The notes below the pieces were generated by a model. That model was given only the letters and a program-made list of their open reading frames with translations, did no database searches and was not told where the DNA came from. From NCBI GenBank assembly GCA_028023455.1, contig JAQFVV010000036.1, positions 3,378,452 to 3,442,451 of the forward strand: a stretch of DNA of 64,000 nucleotides, written 5' to 3'. Shown here one piece after another: positions 59,830-64,000 of the stretch (positions within the stretch are counted from its first letter, which is position 1; each line of letters opens with the position of its first letter). The DNA comes from Epiperipatus broadwayi (taxonomy: Eukaryota; Onychophora; Udeonychophora; Euonychophora; Peripatidae). The translations under genes and the position numbers were made by a program.

Positions 59830-60995
59830 TGGGTCGCGTTTTACGCGATAGATAGGTTCCTCAAAAAACACACGCAAACAAAATCATGCAAAAATAGACG
59901 TAGCTTACATTGAAAAAGGGGGGATGCAGTCTGTGATTTTTCAAAATTCACATAAAAGCAAAGCACCAACATAAAATTACTTTAAAATTCGCACAAAAAA
60001 AAAATAAGGAAATAAAATATGACTAATAACAAATTTCAAATTTGAAAAAAATTGATACAAGACAAACTCTTTTTAACTATAATATTTAATTTTATTCAAA
60101 ATAATATATTTTTATGCATAATTTACAGTACAATAATTTACATGTTTTTATACACGTTTTAATTATTATTGCTATTTGCTGAAAAACATGTTTGTTTGGA
60201 AACTGGTAAAAAATCAGATTCTCACAAGAGGAAATACAACTAGCGCCATGTTCACTCTCATGTTGTGTTAATGGTTTTCTGTTGACAATGTAATTAATCT
60301 TTGAGCTGATGATTTTATTAATTGTTTATGAACTTAGACTTATGATAATAAAAAGACATTTATTCACCACTGCTGGGAAAAATTTAATTAAAACTAACAA
60401 CTAAAAATTAAATTCTTATTTTTGTCTTTAATTTTTTAATTTTCAATTCCGTTTAAAAATCAAATTTTGTTTTACATCACATTAATTTCAAGTTGCCGTA
60501 AGTAATTTTTAAATTGTTAATTACAATTAAAAATCAGATTTTAATTTTTAATTGTCAAATTTAATTGTGCCCATTGCTATTACTCACCTTTTAAAAATGA
60601 ACTTGCGGACACTAAATGATAAATAATTGATTACATTCTTTTTTAAAAAGCAAAAACAGAATGTGATTTAAAATGCAAAATTAACACGCACAATGTTTGA
60701 ACAAATTTACATTATAATCTTGTAAAATTTAATGTGTGTATATATAAAATGTGGAAATCATGATTTTAATTTCATTATTGCATAAAATATTACTATTATA
60801 AAGCACTGAAAATATTGAAATTACTAAGATGAAGGTCGAATTCCAATAATGTGCTATTACTTTCAATATAACATAAGTGTGTGAAATTTATTATGTAAAG
60901 TAATAGTGCATTATTGGAGTTCAAGTTCCGGTGGAACATGAATCGCGTAACTTCAAAATCGTGTTAAATAAGTCCATGTAAAAAGAGATCCTGGT
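59830..60995 (+). repeat. Dispersed repeat E, copy 2
   Basis: 60060-60790 matches 18630-19400. Upstream of it is a motif not seen at copy 1, cgcgttttacgcgatagata (about 59835). Near the right side is gaatcgcgtaacttc (about 60943). A palindrome lies at 60842-60918: arms tccaataatgtgctattact and its near-complement, with a 33 bp loop. Confidence 0.65.
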
Positions 60996-61175
60996 GTAAT
61001 ACTAAATTGTCCAAGCACTTGCCTTCTGTTACACATTGTTTTATTTACCACCCTTTCTTACAGTTTACAGTTTCAATTGCACCAGCAATCTTCTTCAGAA
61101 CTTTATATCTCCTAACCTCAACTGTTATTGTGTAACAGTAGTAAAGTGCTAGGGCAATTTAGTATTATATAGTGT
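60995..61175. mobile_element. Foldback element with hammerhead-like core
   Basis: actaaattgtccaagcactt at the left mirrors gtgctagggcaatttagta at the right. Inside, on the minus strand, are CTGAAGA (61092-61098), a GATTGC/GCAATT stem with loop TGGT, and GAAAC (61070-61074). Helix I was not found. Confidence 0.6.
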
Positions 61176-61179
61176 TAAA

Positions 61180-61710
61180 AGCTCATAGAAACAAGTCGAG
61201 TCCCTATCTTGCTTAAGATTAGTATAATGAAAATTATGCTACAGAAATATTATCCATTAATTGGATAATCTCTAGTCTAATGAACATTAATAAAAATTAT
61301 TAAAACATGTGATTGATTTATTATTGTATTCTTATTTTGTTGGTGTCTTAATATGTATATTTTTAAAGTAACTTACATTTTAGATGCATATATAAGAATA
61401 TCTATCTTATATATACATTATCCAAAAGTTTCAGATAGCAATGGCTTGAATGAGATTGATGTAGTAAAAATTACGTACAGAAATGTTATTCATTAAGTGG
61501 ATAATCTCTAATCTAATGAATGATTAGTAAACATTATTAAAACATGTGGTTGCTCTATCGATTTATTATTGTATTCTTAATTATTTTGTTCTTGTCTTAA
61601 TATTTACATTTTTAAAGTAACTTGCATTGTAGACGAGTGTGCATATATATGGCGAACATGTATATTATATTATATATACATTATCCAAAAGTTTCAGATA
61701 TCAATGGCTT
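61180..61710. repeat. 249 bp tandem duplication containing repeat D heads
   Basis: ttaaagtaacttacatt at 61363 and ttaaagtaacttgcatt at 61612. Both units begin with the repeat D head (tatccattaattggataatc / tattcattaagtggataatc) and share attatccaaaagtttcagat. Confidence 0.75.
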
Positions 61711-63020
61711 AAAATTTGTTGTACATAGAATTTAATAAAAAAACAATTCATTAACAAATTTACATCAACATATTTATTATTATTATTAAAAATTGCGTGT
61801 TAGTTCATAATATAAACAATTCAGCTGAATGTGTTTTAACGAAGCTACCCGTGGTAAATGGTAGTTTAGCTGACAGATGACATATCTTTTTGAACATTTG
61901 TTTATCGTAATTGAAAGATGTTGAAGCCAAGTTTGTTTGTATTTTGTAATTATTGTTACTGTTGTTATCAATGTTGGAAATTTATTTATTATTTAATAAT
62001 AAAAAAGGTGTTTGTTAAAAAATATATAGATGTAAATGACAAGATAAAAGAAAATACATTAAACGTCGCTGTAATATGTCAATGTTAGTAACATATTCGA
62101 AATTTGATACGTCATTCAAACCAATATTGTTTTAACTATTTTTAATGTAAATAATAATAATATTAGTTTATAAACAGAAACTTTTTTTGCATTAGCTTCT
62201 TAATTCTTTTTTACTTCTAAATAAAAACTCATAAAAATTCCGAATTTATTTTAAATCAGATTTTAAACCTTTACTACGTAGATGTATTTTTCAGTTTTAA
62301 GAGAAAACCAAAGACAACGGTAATGGTAATATAATAAAATTTGTTTTATTTATTTCAATCATTTAAACAAAATATACATTTTAACGCAGACCAATATAGT
62401 CAATATCAAAATCTTCCTAAAATAAATATTTGACAATGTCTATAAAACAAACATAAAACAGGTGTATCCTTCTTCTGAATTACAAAGATTAAAGTTGTTT
62501 CCATATCGTTGATAACACTATAATACGCTTTTAAAAACTCCATATTATTAACTTCTGCTTCAAAAAAATCAATAATTCAGAGATCTTCAAATCGACTTCA
62601 GAGTGATGAAAAATAAAAGCGTTTCAACATTTATCATGTACTTTTTTATCAAATTTGAAAAACACACACTCTCAAACTAGCACAACCTGGAACAGATTAT
62701 TTCTTTCAATGATGTTAGAATATCTGTTTGCTCTCTTATACATGTATTTTATTTTCAATTTATTCTTGCCATTAACATAAAACTCTCCAATACTTTAGTG
62801 GGTTGTCCAAAATTTCTGATTTGATCTTCTATTAAATGTCCAAATATATAACAATATTCTATTTTACTTCTACAATAACTGTAATAATTTACAAAGTGCA
62901 TACAATATGCAGTTTGCAGAAGTTATAAAACGAAAATAATCAATAATTCAGATATGGCTTAGCGCTTTTAAAGTTCTCTGCCTCATAATAATAGCCATAT
63001 TGGAAACTGCTAAATAAATT
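61711..63020. other. AT-rich DNA, no gene seen
   Basis: No recognised gene or repeat family. Confidence 0.45.
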
Positions 63021-63023
63021 GTC

Positions 63024-63293
63024 TTAGAAATAAGCTATGCAAATTAAATGCAAATGATTCAGGTTGTCCATTTTTTGGAAATGTCTGTTTATTGTGTTGT
63101 TATTGCCATCGATAAAATACACCTCTTTTGTTTTTCTTTTACAGTTATTTGTATCTATGGGTTGGAGGGAAAAAAAGTCATGGCCAGTCTTTTTTAAATG
63201 CTCAAGAAATGTAGACAGATTGTCGTTTTTCTGTGTCCTTTTAAATGTGTACCTGTGTTGGGTGGCTCTGTTGTCAATTGTTGCCTTATACAT
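63024..63293 (-). pseudogene. Possible C-terminal GIY-YIG fragment of a Penelope-like element
   Basis: A minus-strand frame with NDNLSTFLEHLKKTGHDFFS, then NCKRKTKEVYFIDGNNNTIN. The order (H..xTGHDF, a short gap, then K(R/T)K(E)-(V/A)-(Y)FI) resembles the C-terminal half of GIY-YIG domains in Penelope-like elements (compare SEHVCTNEHMFNW...KFKEAAHM at 45751-46029). The GIY and YIG segments themselves are not visible. Moderate to low confidence. Confidence 0.4.
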
Positions 63294-63304
63294 ATCAATT
63301 AGGG

Positions 63305-64000
63305 GATATAGAATCAGTTAAAGTTAAAAATGGGGTGGGACTGAGGCAAGGATGCCCTATGTCACCTATTTTGTTCATGTTGTATTTGAGTGAAATGGAG
63401 AGAGCAATAGAAAGACTAGGTAGAGGGATAGAGATACCGTTAACAGGTGGCAAAAGAGTTTATACATTGTCCGGTCTTTTTTTTGCGGATGATGTCTTTT
63501 TGTGTGCAGAAAGAAGAGAAGATATGGAAGTTATGCTGAGGACATGCACAAGGGTGGGTAAAGATATGGGGATTAAATTTAGTGAAGAAAAATCAAATAT
63601 AATGATAGTGAATACTGGGGAAAGAGAAGACAAGATTTCTTATAGGTGGATATAAAGTTAAGTGTGATGAATAGATATAGTTATTTGGAAATCATCTTGA
63701 GTAATGAGAAAAATTGCTTGGATGAATGGGAGAAAAATTGATAAATGAAGCAAAGAAAAGAAAGGGATTGATAAAGAAATTAACACTGTTTTCATATAAT
63801 AAATATGATGTAGTTAGAATTGTATGGAAGGGAGTGGCAGTAGCAGGGTTAACATATGGCAATGATGCATTATGTGTTAGTAAAGGGGTATTAGATTGCT
63901 TAGAAAAAGTACAAAGGGAAGTAGGAAAACATGCATTAGATGCTGAGGTGTGGACAGCAAAAGAGGCAATTCAAGGAAAAATGGGATGGTCAAGTTTTTA
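63305..64000 (+). pseudogene. LINE reverse transcriptase, 5' truncated, runs off the window
   Basis: The plus strand reads VKVKNGVGLRQGCPMSPILF (RT motif with GxxQGxxxSPxLF), then the catalytic LFFADDVFLCAERRED, then MGIKFSEEKSNIMIVN, the normal order of palm motifs 4 to 6. After a stop at 63653-63655 the thumb continues in other frames: SYLEIILSNEKNCLDEWEK, KKRKGLIKKLTLFSYNKYD, then VAGLTYGNDALCVSKGVL. At least two frameshifts. The start at about 63305 abuts the minus-strand frame at 63024-63293, which suggests a 5'-truncated insertion. The clade was not determined; it differs from the RTE remnants and the 14-17 kb LINE. Confidence 0.85.

Noticed and set aside
63064-63321. 85-codon plus-strand hydrophobic frame
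   Set aside because: Antisense of the GIY-YIG-like fragment; no known membrane protein pattern.

Overview
The window looks like non-coding, transposon-dominated DNA from an animal, most likely an invertebrate. It is very AT-rich, has no compact gene clusters, and carries one clear animal exon plus many retroelement remains: RTE-type and other LINEs, Penelope-like elements with GIY-YIG domains, tRNA-derived SINE-like copies, foldback elements and a 2.1 kb GATA satellite. A lophotrochozoan such as a mollusc would fit this mixture, but that is inference; nothing here fixes the species.

Layout. 1-1320: decayed RTE-type LINE on the minus strand, split by a foldback element. 2.9-4.6 kb: two more foldback copies and a degenerate tRNA-Gly-like sequence. 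5.7-6.6 kb: inverted-arm element with hammerhead ribozyme motifs. 7.0-8.1 kb: dispersed repeat with a nested foldback. 8.44-10.56 kb: GATA/GACA/GAGA satellite. 11.6-17.3 kb: minus-strand LINE with a very long, repeat-filled 3' part, plus a second fragment of the same family. 17.65-17.82 kb: exon of malonyl-CoA decarboxylase on the minus strand, the only exon assigned to a known gene. 18.6-25.3 kb: dispersed and tandem repeats. 25.3-30.2 kb: AT-rich DNA with nothing recognised. 30.2-33.8 kb: hammerhead-bearing elements. 34-40 kb: foldbacks, a minisatellite and an LTR-like stretch. 40.2-40.6 kb: possible terminal exon of an unknown gene with a poly(A) signal. 41.4-46.7 kb: foldbacks, RTE 3' ends and a Penelope-like element with inverted arms. 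48-50.6 kb: SINE-like and foldback elements. 55.2-56.7 kb: Penelope-like RT plus GIY-YIG remnant. 57.3-61.7 kb: more hammerhead-bearing SINE-like copies and repeats. 63.0-64.0 kb: GIY-YIG-like fragment abutting a LINE RT that runs off the window.

The most interesting system is a set of short non-autonomous elements carrying type I hammerhead ribozymes. Family A (about 457 bp unit) and family S (about 490 bp unit, ending in a tRNA-like segment) both occur as tandem partial copies with an inverted fragment at the other end. The two complete family A insertions are bounded by 14-16 bp target duplications. Helix I of the ribozyme covaries between copies in both families. The window also holds Penelope-like elements with the same inverted-arm topology, which suggests, but does not prove, that Penelope-like reverse transcriptase moves them. 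A separate foldback family with 13-18 bp target duplications and arms up to about 84 bp may be another retroposed class.
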